64,000 nucleotides of DNA from Streptomyces sp. R28. Its GTDB lineage: Bacteria > Actinomycetota > Actinomycetes > Streptomycetales > Streptomycetaceae. The stretch is from the NCBI RefSeq assembly GCF_041052385.1, contig NZ_CP163439.1:2345001-2409000 (forward strand). The letters run 5' to 3'. The stretch's first letter is position 1, and every line of letters starts with the position of its first letter. This document shows, in pieces, positions 9,299-17,749 of the stretch. The notes beneath the pieces were generated by a model, which was given only the letters and a program-made list of their open reading frames with translations, was not told the origin of the DNA and made no database searches. Position numbers and translations under genes: made by a program.

Positions 9299-9436
9299 AT
9301 GCGCCGTATGACCGTGCAGAAGCCCCTGAAGAGGAAGACGGATGCCCGCCGGCTCCGGGAGGAGGCGGACGAGTCCTCCTCGGGACGACCGGAGGTCCGC
9401 AAGGACATCGCGCGGACCTGGTGGCCGGAGGGCTGA
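9299..9436 (+). CDS. Small basic protein (45 aa), unknown function
   Basis: ATG 9299 is preceded by AAGGAGG at ideal spacing. The 45 residues are highly charged, starting MRRMTVQKPLKRKT and ending ARTWWPEG, with no membrane segment, Cys or secretion signal. It has its own upstream region with the 19-bp direct repeats and ends 27 bp from the convergent GNAT gene. I do not recognise the family. The strong SD and Streptomyces-like codon use argue it is expressed. Confidence 0.55.
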   Translation: MRRMTVQKPLKRKTDARRLREEADESSSGRPEVRKDIARTWWPEG

Positions 9437-9463
9437 GACGCCCTGCCGGCCGCATGAAACAAC

Positions 9464-9913
9464 TCAGCCGATCCGCTTGCGGTAGTGGATGCGGTCGTAC
9501 GGGCCCTCCACGCGACGCTCGACGACCTCGTAGCCGTACTTCGGGTAGATCTTCTGGTTCTCCCACATCAGGGCGTTCGTGTAGAGCCTGACCTCGGGCA
9601 GGCCGAGCGCACGCGCGCGTGCGTCCACGAAGTGCAGCAGCCGTCGCCCCACGCCCCTGCCGTGCGCGTCGGGGTGGACGGCGATGCTGTCGAGGAACAG
9701 ATGATCGTCGTGCATCTCGAGCACGACGAGCCCGATCACGGGCTCGCCCGTCACGAACACCTTCCCCGCGGCCACGTTCGCCGCGTGATCCGCCTCCATG
9801 GGCACGGGCGCCCGTCCGATGCGCTCTATGTAGTGCCGGTAGGCGGCGTCGGTCACGGCCTTCACCGCGCGTACGTCGGCGGTGACCGCCGGCCTGATGT
9901 CGTCGTCCGTCAT
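9464..9913 (-). CDS. GNAT N-acetyltransferase
   Basis: 149 residues, a single GNAT domain. 'LDSIAVHPDAHGRGVGRRLLHFVDARAR' contains the R/Q-x-x-G-x-G/A acetyl-CoA loop, and 'NALMWENQKIYPKYGYEVVER' is the strand-helix end typical of small-molecule acetyltransferases. The substrate is not predictable. It is divergent from the LPMO gene (167-bp gap). Confidence 0.86.
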   Translation of the reverse strand: MTDDDIRPAVTADVRAVKAVTDAAYRHYIERIGRAPVPMEADHAANVAAGKVFVTGEPVIGLVVLEMHDDHLFLDSIAVHPDAHGRGVGRRLLHFVDARARALGLPEVRLYTNALMWENQKIYPKYGYEVVERRVEGPYDRIHYRKRIG

Positions 9914-10080
9914 ATCGCGACGGTACCTACCTCATCGCAGTCCGAACACTCCCTTAAGGCGACCCTAAAGATCGCCATCACCCGCCTCCAGCAGGCGATT
10001 TCGCGGTTTCCTCGGGCTAGTTTCTGATCGCCCCCACGGGATTCACCCCACGCGTCAGGACCCCCTTGAGGAGATCTTTC

Positions 10081-11085
10081 ATGCCCGCACGCCGCAAGGC
10101 CGCCGCCGTCGCCACCCTCGGCCTGACCCCGCTCGCCCTGACCGCTCTCGCCACCGTCCCCGCCTCGGCGCACGGTTCGATGGGCGACCCGGTCAGCCGG
10201 GTCTCGCAGTGTTACGCGGAAGGCCCCGAGAGCCCGAAGTCCGGCGCCTGCAAGGCGGCGGTCGCGGCCGGCGGCACCCAGGCCCTCTACGACTGGAACG
10301 GCATACGCATCGGCGACGCGGCGGGCCGCCACCAGGAGCTGATCCCGGACGGCAGGCTGTGCAGCGCGAACAGCGACGCGTTCAAGGGCCTGGACCTGGC
10401 CCGCGCCGACTGGCCGGCGACGAGCGTGGGCAGCGGGTCGTACACCTTCAAGTACCGCGTGACCGCCCCGCACAAGGGCACCTTCAAGGTCTACATCACC
10501 AAGGCCGGTTACGACCCGGCGAAGCCGCTGGCCTGGGACGGCCTGGACCTGGCGAACCCGGTGGCGTCGGCCACCGACCCGGCGGCCTCGGGCGGCTTCT
10601 ACACTTTCTCCGGCACCCTGCCCCAGCGCTCCGGCAAGCAACTGCTGTACGCGGTCTGGCAGCGCTCGGACAGCCCGGAGGCGTTCTACTCCTGCTCGGA
10701 CGTCACGTTCGGGGGCGGCAGCGGTGCCGGCGACAGCGGCGAGGCCGCCCCGGCACCGAGCGCCTCCGCGCCCTCCGAGGGGCAGATCGAGGACGGCGCC
10801 GACCAGTCGACGATCGAGCACCGCGGCCACGGGGACCAGGACGCCGGCACGTCGGCGGAGCCGGTCGCGGCCGAGCCGGTCGCGGCGGCCGAGGAGGAGC
10901 GGTCCACCGCCCCGGCCAACCGGCCGAAGGCAGCCGGCGCCACCGAGAACCTCGCCGAGACGGGCGGCGACAGCAGCACGGCGTACCTCGCGATGGGCGG
11001 TGCGGCGACCCTGGCGCTGGGTTCGGCGGTCCTGTTCGCATCGGTGCGCAGGCGGGCGGCGGCTGGCGGTCGCCACGGCCGCTGA
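10081..11085 (+). CDS. Cell-wall-anchored AA10 lytic polysaccharide monooxygenase
   Basis: 334 residues from ATG 10081 (GAGGAG SD). Residues 1-30 form a Sec signal ending in ASA, so the mature protein begins with His-31, the obligatory first ligand of the copper histidine brace. The second brace His is in 'VTAPHKGTFKVYITK'. AA10 enzymes cleave chitin or cellulose oxidatively. After the catalytic domain (~31-215) comes a Ser/Ala/Glu/Pro-rich wall-spanning region. 'LAETG' (about 291-295), a hydrophobic helix and RRR then form a sortase sorting signal of the LAxTG class. It is therefore predicted to be covalently attached to peptidoglycan, not released. No carbohydrate-binding module is present. 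Confidence 0.87.
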   Translation: MPARRKAAAVATLGLTPLALTALATVPASAHGSMGDPVSRVSQCYAEGPESPKSGACKAAVAAGGTQALYDWNGIRIGDAAGRHQELIPDGRLCSANSDAFKGLDLARADWPATSVGSGSYTFKYRVTAPHKGTFKVYITKAGYDPAKPLAWDGLDLANPVASATDPAASGGFYTFSGTLPQRSGKQLLYAVWQRSDSPEAFYSCSDVTFGGGSGAGDSGEAAPAPSASAPSEGQIEDGADQSTIEHRGHGDQDAGTSAEPVAAEPVAAAEEERSTAPANRPKAAGATENLAETGGDSSTAYLAMGGAATLALGSAVLFASVRRRAAAGGRHGR

Positions 11086-11110
11086 TCCCGGGCTCTGCGG
11101 CCCCAGGGTT

Positions 11111-11149
11111 CCGGGGCCTGACCGGCGGCTCAGGCCGGTCAGGCCCCGG
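11111..11149. terminator. Bidirectional terminator between LPMO and lipase genes
   Basis: A perfect 16-bp inverted repeat (CCGGGGCCTGACCGGC at 11111-11126, complement at 11134-11149) with a 7-nt loop lies between the convergent genes. There is no U-tract, as usual in streptomycetes. Confidence 0.8.
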
Positions 11150-11170
11150 CGGTGTGTTCCCTGCTCATGT

Positions 11171-11234
11171 CACTCACGCACTCACGCACTCACGCACTCA
11201 CGTGCTCACGTGCTCACGTGCTCACGTGCTCAAC
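11171..11234. repeat. 8-bp tandem repeat array (CACTCACG then TGCTCACG)
   Basis: Eight consecutive 8-bp units: four CACTCACG, three TGCTCACG and a last degenerate TGCTCAAC. The block switch affects only the first two bases. The lipase stop codon (11230-11232) falls in the last unit, so the array is the start of that gene's 3' flank. Confidence 0.9.
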
Positions 11235-12099
11235 CGATCGCGGACGCGCAGGTGGTAGCAGTGGCGCGGGCCGGGTCGAGCGCGTTGGCCACCTCGTGGA
11301 AGGCGATCCGGTCGGTCAGCCCCAGGAACGCGTGCTCGGATATGTCGACCGCGCACAGATCCTGGATCAGGACGTTCTTCACGCCGGGCCCGTTCAGGAA
11401 CTGACTCCGGTACGGCGTGACCACCTCGTCGTACTTGGTGGCGATGACCGTGTAGCGGACGCCGGGGACAGTGTCGCCGCCCTCGTTCAGCTTGGTCATG
11501 AAGTCGGATCCGACGACCTGCTGGGCGAGGGCGGGAGTGGCGGCACTGAGCAGGTCCTCCGCGCCGGGGAAGTACGGCAGCAGGTTGGTGAGCCCTGCCA
11601 GGGTGGTGCCGTGGTTGTTGGGCGCGATGCCGACGAGGGCGTTCACCTTGGCGGCACCGCCGAGGAACTTGAGGTAGTAGCGGGGCATCATGCCGCCCTG
11701 CGAATGACCGACGAGGTCGGCCTTGGCGGCGCCGGTCGCGGTGAGCACCTTGTCGACATAGGCGGAGAGTTGTTCCGCCGACCGGTCGATGGGGCCGAGG
11801 GCGTGGAAGAACGGCACGCCCTGCAGCTGGCCGTAGTCGAGGGAGAAGACGCAGTAGCCGCGGTCCTCCAGGTACGGCGCGAGTCCCAGCCAGTTGTCGA
11901 CGGAGTTCGCGAAGGTGCCGTGGACGAGGACGACGGGGCGGGGATGGGCGGCGGACGGCTTGCAGGAGTAGTCGTTCCAGCCACTGTTCGAGGTCGCCGC
12001 CGCTTCGGCCGCCTGGGCGGTGGTGGCGGGGACGACGGCGACCGCGGCAGTCAGCAGTAGCGCGGCCAGCGGTCTGAGCGCTCGTTTCCAGGGCAGCAT
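11230..12099 (-). CDS. Secreted lipase / alpha-beta hydrolase
   Basis: 289 residues, ATG 12099 with GGAG SD. A Sec signal with an ALA/AQA-type cleavage region covers about 1-31. 'PVVLVHGTFANS' forms the oxyanion-hole loop, and the nucleophile elbow is 'GHSQGG' with Ser-133. An acidic candidate is in 'TKYDEVVTP' and the catalytic His in 'DISEHAFLG'. Paired Cys residues suggest disulfides. Length and motifs match the actinomycete lipase class 2 (EstA/LipA-like) family. It ends in an 8-bp tandem array and converges on the LPMO gene. Confidence 0.87.
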   Translation of the reverse strand: MLPWKRALRPLAALLLTAAVAVVPATTAQAAEAAATSNSGWNDYSCKPSAAHPRPVVLVHGTFANSVDNWLGLAPYLEDRGYCVFSLDYGQLQGVPFFHALGPIDRSAEQLSAYVDKVLTATGAAKADLVGHSQGGMMPRYYLKFLGGAAKVNALVGIAPNNHGTTLAGLTNLLPYFPGAEDLLSAATPALAQQVVGSDFMTKLNEGGDTVPGVRYTVIATKYDEVVTPYRSQFLNGPGVKNVLIQDLCAVDISEHAFLGLTDRIAFHEVANALDPARATATTCASAIG

Positions 12100-12181
12100 C
12101 GGGTGATCTCCTTGCGGCTCAAGGGAGGTGCGACGGCCTTACGCCCTGTGATCCGGATCACGAGGATGCTGTTCACTCGTC

Positions 12182-12216
12182 AAGTTACGGGCGAGTAGTA
12201 GACGTGTGAAGTTACG
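12182..12216. promoter_or_regulatory. Repeated AAGTTACG motif upstream of lipase
   Basis: AAGTTACG occurs at 12182-12189 and 12209-12216, 27 bp apart, in the 173-bp gap upstream of the lipase. Followed by GGG and CGC respectively, they are candidate activator or repressor sites. No known regulator is implied. Confidence 0.3.
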
Positions 12217-12272
12217 CGTCAGTAAAAACTTCCAGTGATAGTAAGGGGCGGTTCACAACCCCTGATGAACCG

Positions 12273-12719
12273 TCACCAGGCGGGCCTGATGGGCCCATAG
12301 GGCGCGATGCGCCCCAACTGCCCGTACAGCGCCTGCACTTCACCTTCACCGAGTACATCGACCCACGCCCGCACGGCATCCGCAGCCGCCCCCTCGGCCG
12401 CTCGGGTACAGGCCCACCCCCGCTCGGTCAGCACGACCAGCCGGGCGCGCGCGTCATCGGGATGCGGTCGGCGCTCGGCGTAGCCCTTGCGCACGATCTC
12501 GTCGACCAGTTGGCTCGCGGCCTGCTTGGTCACGCCGAGATGGGCGGCGAGGTCGGTGACCGTCGCCCCGTTCGGGGCGAGCCGGGCGAACGCGAATCCG
12601 TGCGCGGGCCGCAGCCCCTCGAAGCCCCGGGCGACCACACCGTCATGGATGCGTTGCGTGAGCTCACCGGCGACGGCGAGCAGGGCGGCGGACAGGGCCA
12701 TGGCTTCGGAGTTCTGCAC
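12273..12719 (-). CDS. MarR-family transcriptional regulator
   Basis: 148 residues from GTG 12719. The winged helix-turn-helix lies at about 50-105 ('ATVTDLAAHLGVTKQAASQLVDEIVRKGYAERRPHPDDARARLVVLT', read in parts) and contains the conserved D-x-R wing. Helices at both ends serve dimerisation. It is divergent from a cupin gene, and the gap holds two perfect palindromes, so it very likely represses itself and the cupin. The inducing ligand is unknown. Confidence 0.9.
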   Translation of the reverse strand: MQNSEAMALSAALLAVAGELTQRIHDGVVARGFEGLRPAHGFAFARLAPNGATVTDLAAHLGVTKQAASQLVDEIVRKGYAERRPHPDDARARLVVLTERGWACTRAAEGAAADAVRAWVDVLGEGEVQALYGQLGRIAPYGPIRPAW

Positions 12720-12747
12720 GGAGGCATTGAAACACCCTTGACGGATT

Positions 12748-12793
12748 GGTCAAGCAGCTTGACCATAGCTTCATATGGTCAAGCTGCTTGACC
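12748..12793. promoter_or_regulatory. Pair of 17-bp palindromic operators (MarR)
   Basis: GGTCAAGCAGCTTGACC (12748-12764) and GGTCAAGCTGCTTGACC (12777-12793) are each perfect palindromes with one central base. They are reverse complements of each other, with centres 29 bp apart, and fill the MarR-cupin divergent region. They are the obvious MarR sites. Confidence 0.85.
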
Positions 12794-12824
12794 ATCCCGA
12801 CCGTCTACGCCCAGGAGGGCACCT

Positions 12825-13199
12825 GTGCCAGTCATCCGCGCATCCGAAGCCGTCACCCACGAAATCCACGGCGCCCGCTTCGTCTCGTACGCCACCCCCC
12901 GCACCGGCAGCAAGGAGCTGTGCGCCTGGCGCGGCGAGATCCCGGCCGGGACCAGGGCGCCCGCACACACCGTCAACCGGGAGGAGATCCTGCACCTGCT
13001 CGACGGCGAGCTGCTGATCACGCTCGACGACCGCACCGACCGGATCGCGGCGGGCGACACACTGATCATCAACCCCGGCGCCACCCTGACCGTCGAGAAC
13101 CCGACCGACCGGACCGCGGTCACCTGGGTCACCACCTCCATCGGCCTGGCGGCGGAACTGGCCGACGGTACGCGCATCACGCCGCCGTGGGCCAACTGA
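12825..13199 (+). CDS. Single-domain cupin protein
   Basis: 124 residues, GTG 12825 with AGGAGG SD. The cupin motif 1 region reads 'PAHTVNREEILHLLDGELLITLDD' and motif 2 'GDTLIINPGATLTVENPTD'. Metal ligands are only partly conserved (His in PAHTV, Glu in EEI, His in ILHL). It could be a small-molecule binder, isomerase or dioxygenase. It shares its control region with the divergent MarR gene, suggesting its substrate or a relative is the inducer. Confidence 0.82.
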   Translation: MPVIRASEAVTHEIHGARFVSYATPRTGSKELCAWRGEIPAGTRAPAHTVNREEILHLLDGELLITLDDRTDRIAAGDTLIINPGATLTVENPTDRTAVTWVTTSIGLAAELADGTRITPPWAN

Positions 13200-13216
13200 C
13201 CTACAGGAGAAGGGAG

Positions 13217-14191
13217 TTACGCCGCCAACGCCCCCGGCATCACCGCACGCGCCCCGAACTTCGCCCGCGCGCGGTCCGCGACCTCCTCGATGCGGCGGGC
13301 CTTCTCGTCGCGCGGGTCGAAGGTGAGCTGGTAGGAGGCATGCTCGGCGGGGTCGAGGCCCTCGGCGCGCAGGGCGAGTGCACGGACGCGGGCGCGCTGG
13401 AGGCCGAGGGCGTCGTACATGCCGTACGCCACCCCGGTCAGCGCCGCCGAGTGGGCCGTCGGCTCCTTCAGCGTACGGCTGCGGGTCGTCGAGGAGCGGT
13501 CGGCGTAGCGAGCGGTGAGGGTCAGGGTGCGGCAGACCTGGTCCAGGGCGCGCAGTCGGGCGCCCAGTTCCTCGGCGGCCGAGAGCAGGGCGCGGCGATG
13601 CCGGTCGGGGTCCAACTCGTCGCGGGTGAAGGGACGTTCGGTGGCCAGCGAGCGCGACACGGCGTTCGGCACCACCCGGCCCCGGTCGACTCCGGTCGCC
13701 TTCTCGCGCAGATCGCGCCCGGCCTTCGCGCCGACCAGGCGCTGGAGCGTGGACAGGGGCGCGGCGGCGACCAGGCCGAGGGTGTCGAGGCCGTACTCGC
13801 ACAGGGTGCGGGCGGTCGCGGCGCCGACGCCGGGCAGCGCGGCGACGGGTTTCTGGGCGAGGAACTCCGCGATGGCGTCCAGCTCCTCGGGGACGGCACA
13901 GGTCACCCCGGGCCGGGCGTCCCGCAGCGCCACGCGGGCCAGCAGCGGCCCCGGCCCGGCGCCGATCACGCAGTCGACGCCGTGGTGGGCGAGGGCGCGC
14001 ACCCGGATCACCGACGCCAGCTCGACCGCGTCGCGCCCGAAGTACCGTTCGGCACCCCGCAGATCGACGAGCGCCCCGTCCGGCGGCAGCGCCTGTACGA
14101 CCGGCGTGAAGTCCTCCAGCAATCCGAGCAGCCCCGGCAGGGCCGCCTCGCGCATCGGCGGCAGCTGGAAACGTACGCAGAGGATGGTCAT
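13217..14191 (-). CDS. imuB: Y-family DNA polymerase-like protein, ImuB type
   Basis: 324 residues from ATG 14191, which overlaps the dnaE2 stop as ATGA. It has a Y-family fold with a helix-hairpin-helix region ('VAALPGVGAATARTLCEYGLDTLGLVA', read in parts) and a little-finger-like C-terminus. The first catalytic acidic residue of active DinB proteins (D-x-D in the opening strand) is absent: the protein starts MTILCVRF. This matches ImuB, a catalytically dead adaptor that brings DnaE2 to the beta clamp during mutagenic repair. No imuA is adjacent. Confidence 0.78.
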   Translation of the reverse strand: MTILCVRFQLPPMREAALPGLLGLLEDFTPVVQALPPDGALVDLRGAERYFGRDAVELASVIRVRALAHHGVDCVIGAGPGPLLARVALRDARPGVTCAVPEELDAIAEFLAQKPVAALPGVGAATARTLCEYGLDTLGLVAAAPLSTLQRLVGAKAGRDLREKATGVDRGRVVPNAVSRSLATERPFTRDELDPDRHRRALLSAAEELGARLRALDQVCRTLTLTARYADRSSTTRSRTLKEPTAHSAALTGVAYGMYDALGLQRARVRALALRAEGLDPAEHASYQLTFDPRDEKARRIEEVADRARAKFGARAVMPGALAA

Positions 14192-17100
14192 CCCGCACTC
14201 CCCGGACTCTGGTGCCACAACTTCCGTACCTGTGAAGGCTCTTGGCCCGCCGGCCGCAGATCGGCCCACGGGTTCAGTTCGTATCCGGTGGGCATGTGGA
14301 TTCGCCGGCCCCGCGCCGGATCCCCGCCGTCCCCCGCCGGCACCGCCACCGGCTCCGCCAGCCGCGCCGCCACCACGTCCAGGCCGCCCTCGTCACGCAG
14401 CTCGATCAGCTCGGCAAGGTTCCAGGCGGCGGCACCCACCACACTCAGACTGCGCGGGCCGCGCCGCTGCACGACCCCCCGCACCAGCAGCAGCCAGGAG
14501 TGGAAGACGGTGTGGGCGCACGCGTCGTGCGAGTCGTCGAAGAAGGCGAGGTCGACCAGGCCCGTCCCGTCGTCCAGGGTGCTGAAGATGACCCGCTTGC
14601 CGGAGCGGATCGGCGGCGTCTGGGTGGCCGCCTTGGCCCCCGCGACCAGCACCGTCTCCCCGTGCCGGGCATCACGCAGCCGCTTCGCCGACACCACGCC
14701 CAGCTCGTCGAGGAAGGCCCGGTGATCGTCCATCAGATTGCGCGAGGCATCCATCGACAGCACACCGAGCTCGGCACTGAGCCGCTCCGCCGAGCTGAGG
14801 TCGGGCAGCCCGGCCGCGGCCGTCTTCCGCCCGCCGCCCAGGGGGAGTTGGCCCCCGCCACCACCCCGGGCGCCCCGGTGCAGCTCGGTCAGGTGCAGTT
14901 GCAGATCACGCCGGTTGGCCCCGAAGGCGTCCAACGCGCCGACCTGCGCGAGCCTTTGGGCGAGCGGTCGGCTCGGCCGCCCCCGCTCCCAGAAGTCGAG
15001 CAGCGAGGCGTACGGCTGCCCCTCCGCGATCCGCGCCGCCTCGGCCTCACTGATGCCGTGCACGTCGGAGAGAGCGAGCCGCAGCCCCCAGACCCCTCTC
15101 GAACCCTTGGATTCAGACACCAGTTCGATACGGTGGGCGACCCCCGACACATTCACGTCCAACGGCAGGATCGGCACCCCGCGCCGCCGCGCGTCCGCCA
15201 GCAGCAGCCGCTTCGGATACATCCCGGGGTCGTGGGTGAGCAGCCCCGCGTAGAAGGCGGCCGGATGATGGGTCTTCAGCCAGGCCGACTGATAGGTCGG
15301 CACGGCGAAGGCGACCGCGTGCGCCTTGCAGAAGCCGTACGACCCGAAGGCCTCGACGATCTCCCAGGTCCGCCGAATGGTCTCCGCGTCGTACCCGTTC
15401 GCCGCCGCGTGCTGCGCGAACCACACCCGGATCCGCCCCTGCGACTCCGGATCGGACAGCCCACGCCGCACCCGGTCGGCCTCGTCCCGCCCGCACCCGG
15501 TCATGATGTGCACGATGTCGATGATCTGCTCGTGGAAGACGACGACCCCGTACGTCTCCCGCAGCGGCCCCTGAAGGTCCTTGTGCGGATAGCGGATGGG
15601 CGCCCGCCCGTGCCGCGCCTCGATGAACGGCCGCACCATGTCGGCGGCGACCGGCCCGGGCCGGAAGAGCGAGATGTCGACGACGAGATCGTGGAAGGTG
15701 GCCGGCTGGAGCCGCCCGACCAGGTCCCGCTGCCCCGGCGACTCGATCTGGAAGCAGCCCAAGGTCTCGGTGGAACGGATGAGTTGATACGTCGCCGGGT
15801 CCCCGTCCTCCCGCTCGAAGTCGAGCGCGTCCAGATCGACCCGCTCCCCCGTGACCCGCTCCACCTCCGCGACCGCGTGCGCCATCGCCGACTGCATCCG
15901 CACGCCCAGCACATCGAGCTTGAGCAGCCCGAGGTCCTCGACGTCGTCCTTGTCGAACTGCGACATGGGGAAGCCCTCGCCGCTGGTCGGCATGACGGGC
16001 GTACGGGACAGCAGGGAGGCGTCGGAGAGAAGCACCCCGCACGGATGCATGGCGATGCCACGCGGAAGGCCGTCAAGAGCCTCCGCCAGCTCCCACAACT
16101 TGCCGTACTTCTCCCGCTCCCCCGCCAGTTTCCTCAGCTCGGGCAGCTCGTCCAGCGCCGCCCGGGCATCCCGCGCCCGGATGTGCGGGAAGGACTTGGC
16201 GATGCGGTCGATGTCGGCCGGATCCATGGACAGGGCGGCACCCACGTCCCGGATCGCATGCCGTACCCGATAGGTCTCCGGCATCGAGACGGTCGCGACC
16301 CGCTCGGTCCCGAACCGGTCGATGATCGCGCGATAGACCTCCAGCCGCCGCGCGGACTCCACGTCGATGTCGATGTCGGGCAGCACCAGCCGGCGCTTGG
16401 ACAGGAAGCGTTCCATCAACAGCCCGTGCTCCACGGGATCGGCGTGCGCGATGCCGAGCAGATGGTTGACGAGCGAGCCCGCACCGGAACCCCGCGCGGC
16501 CACCCGAATCCCCATCTTCCTTACATCATCGACGACTTGAGCGACCGTCAGGAAGTAGGAAGCGAACCCGTGATGGGCGATGATGTCCAGCTCCTGGTGC
16601 ATCCGCTCCCAGTACGCCCGCCGCCCGTCATAGCCGCGCAGCACCATGCCCGCCACCGCCCGCGAGGCGAGCGCCCGCTGAGCGGTGCGCTGTCCGGCGC
16701 CGACGAGGTACGGCTCGGGGAAGTGCACGCTGCCGATGCCGAGGTCGTCCTCGGGATCGACAAGGCACCCGGCGGCCACCGCCCCGGTCTGCTCCAGCAG
16801 CCGGTACGCGGTATCGCGCCGGAACCCGGCAGCCTCGACAACCCGCTCGGCGACATGCGCCATCTCACCCGCACCCTTGAGCCAGGCCTCACCGGAGTCC
16901 AGCTCCTTGGTGGAGTCGATGGGCACGAGCCGACGCGCGGAATCCAGGACATCGGCGACCGGCCCCAGACCAGGATCCGCGTACCGGACGGCATTGCTCA
17001 GCACCGGCCGCACGCGCTGCTCGGCGGCGAAGCCGACGGTACGGGCGGCCAGCCGCAACGACCCCGGCCCGGTGCCCTTACGCCCGTGCCAGACGGCCTC

Positions 17101-17646
17101 CAGCCGCAGGGAGTCACCGTAGACCTCCCGCCAGGGCCCGAGCAGGCGGGCCGCCCGATCGGGACGACCGGCGGCAAGCGCACGCCCCACATCGGACTCG
17201 GTACCGAGCAGGACGATCAGCCCGTCCCCCCGATTGTCCTGCCGGGGCAACAGCGGCGGCCCTTCACCGGCATGCGCAGCCGAAACGATCCGACACAGGT
17301 CACCCCACCCACGGGCTCCGTCCCGGGCAAGAAAGGTGACACGAGGCATCGACTCATCGACAAAGGCGCCGCCCCGAACCGGAACCCGGCGCCGCCGGCC
17401 CACAGACTCACCCGCCCCCGAGAGCCCGAACTCCTCCACGGCCAGCTCCACACCGAACAACGGCCGCACCCCCGCCGCCGCACAGGCCTTGGCGAAACGA
17501 ACCGCGCCCCCGAGCGAGTCCCGGTCGGTAAGCGCCAGGGCATCCATGCCCCGCTCGGAGGCACGCTCGGCCAGCCGCTCCGGGTGCGAGGCGCCGTATC
17601 GCAGGGAGAACCCGGAGACGGTGTGCAGATGCGTGAAACCAGGCAC
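14188..17646 (-). CDS. dnaE2: Error-prone DNA polymerase III alpha subunit DnaE2
   Basis: 1152 residues from GTG 17646. The PHP domain begins at once ('FTHLHTVSGFSLRYGASHPERL', in parts). The polymerase aspartates are in 'PDIDIDVES' (about 423-428) and 'LLKLDVLG' (about 574-581). A C-terminal OB fold follows ('IFSTLDDGTGLVDLAFF'). In the family it performs damage-induced translesion synthesis with ImuB, which follows with an ATGA overlap. GTG 17646 is preferred because GGGGAGG lies 5 nt upstream; the longer ATG start at 17700 would sit inside a LexA-type box. Two such boxes upstream indicate SOS control. Confidence 0.9.
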   Translation of the reverse strand: MPGFTHLHTVSGFSLRYGASHPERLAERASERGMDALALTDRDSLGGAVRFAKACAAAGVRPLFGVELAVEEFGLSGAGESVGRRRRVPVRGGAFVDESMPRVTFLARDGARGWGDLCRIVSAAHAGEGPPLLPRQDNRGDGLIVLLGTESDVGRALAAGRPDRAARLLGPWREVYGDSLRLEAVWHGRKGTGPGSLRLAARTVGFAAEQRVRPVLSNAVRYADPGLGPVADVLDSARRLVPIDSTKELDSGEAWLKGAGEMAHVAERVVEAAGFRRDTAYRLLEQTGAVAAGCLVDPEDDLGIGSVHFPEPYLVGAGQRTAQRALASRAVAGMVLRGYDGRRAYWERMHQELDIIAHHGFASYFLTVAQVVDDVRKMGIRVAARGSGAGSLVNHLLGIAHADPVEHGLLMERFLSKRRLVLPDIDIDVESARRLEVYRAIIDRFGTERVATVSMPETYRVRHAIRDVGAALSMDPADIDRIAKSFPHIRARDARAALDELPELRKLAGEREKYGKLWELAEALDGLPRGIAMHPCGVLLSDASLLSRTPVMPTSGEGFPMSQFDKDDVEDLGLLKLDVLGVRMQSAMAHAVAEVERVTGERVDLDALDFEREDGDPATYQLIRSTETLGCFQIESPGQRDLVGRLQPATFHDLVVDISLFRPGPVAADMVRPFIEARHGRAPIRYPHKDLQGPLRETYGVVVFHEQIIDIVHIMTGCGRDEADRVRRGLSDPESQGRIRVWFAQHAAANGYDAETIRRTWEIVEAFGSYGFCKAHAVAFAVPTYQSAWLKTHHPAAFYAGLLTHDPGMYPKRLLLADARRRGVPILPLDVNVSGVAHRIELVSESKGSRGVWGLRLALSDVHGISEAEAARIAEGQPYASLLDFWERGRPSRPLAQRLAQVGALDAFGANRRDLQLHLTELHRGARGGGGGQLPLGGGRKTAAAGLPDLSSAERLSAELGVLSMDASRNLMDDHRAFLDELGVVSAKRLRDARHGETVLVAGAKAATQTPPIRSGKRVIFSTLDDGTGLVDLAFFDDSHDACAHTVFHSWLLLVRGVVQRRGPRSLSVVGAAAWNLAELIELRDEGGLDVVAARLAEPVAVPAGDGGDPARGRRIHMPTGYELNPWADLRPAGQEPSQVRKLWHQSPGSAG

Positions 17647-17692
17647 ACGCACCTCCCCACTCATGAGCCCGAGGCCGGCCGAACACCGGCTC

Positions 17693-17708
17693 TCGAACAT
17701 CAGTTCCC
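17693..17708 (-). promoter_or_regulatory. LexA-type box, proximal (weaker)
   Basis: TCGAACATCAGTTCCC matches the actinobacterial SOS box TCGAAC-N4-GTTCGA with two mismatches in the right half. It overlaps an upstream in-frame ATG of dnaE2 (17700), which favours a downstream start. Confidence 0.45.
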
Positions 17709-17749
17709 AACTCTCCCACCCCCACCATAGACCATTTCCGGACCGTTTC

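Noticed and set aside
9299..9913. Small basic protein plus GNAT as a toxin-antitoxin pair
   Set aside because: The genes converge and the small protein lacks an RHH domain; GNAT toxins usually follow their antitoxin.
11152..11230. Tandem repeat as a CRISPR array
   Set aside because: Unit is 8 bp with no spacers.
14242..17730. 1162-codon open frame antisense to dnaE2
   Set aside because: A high-GC shadow frame; DnaE2 motifs on the other strand are unambiguous.
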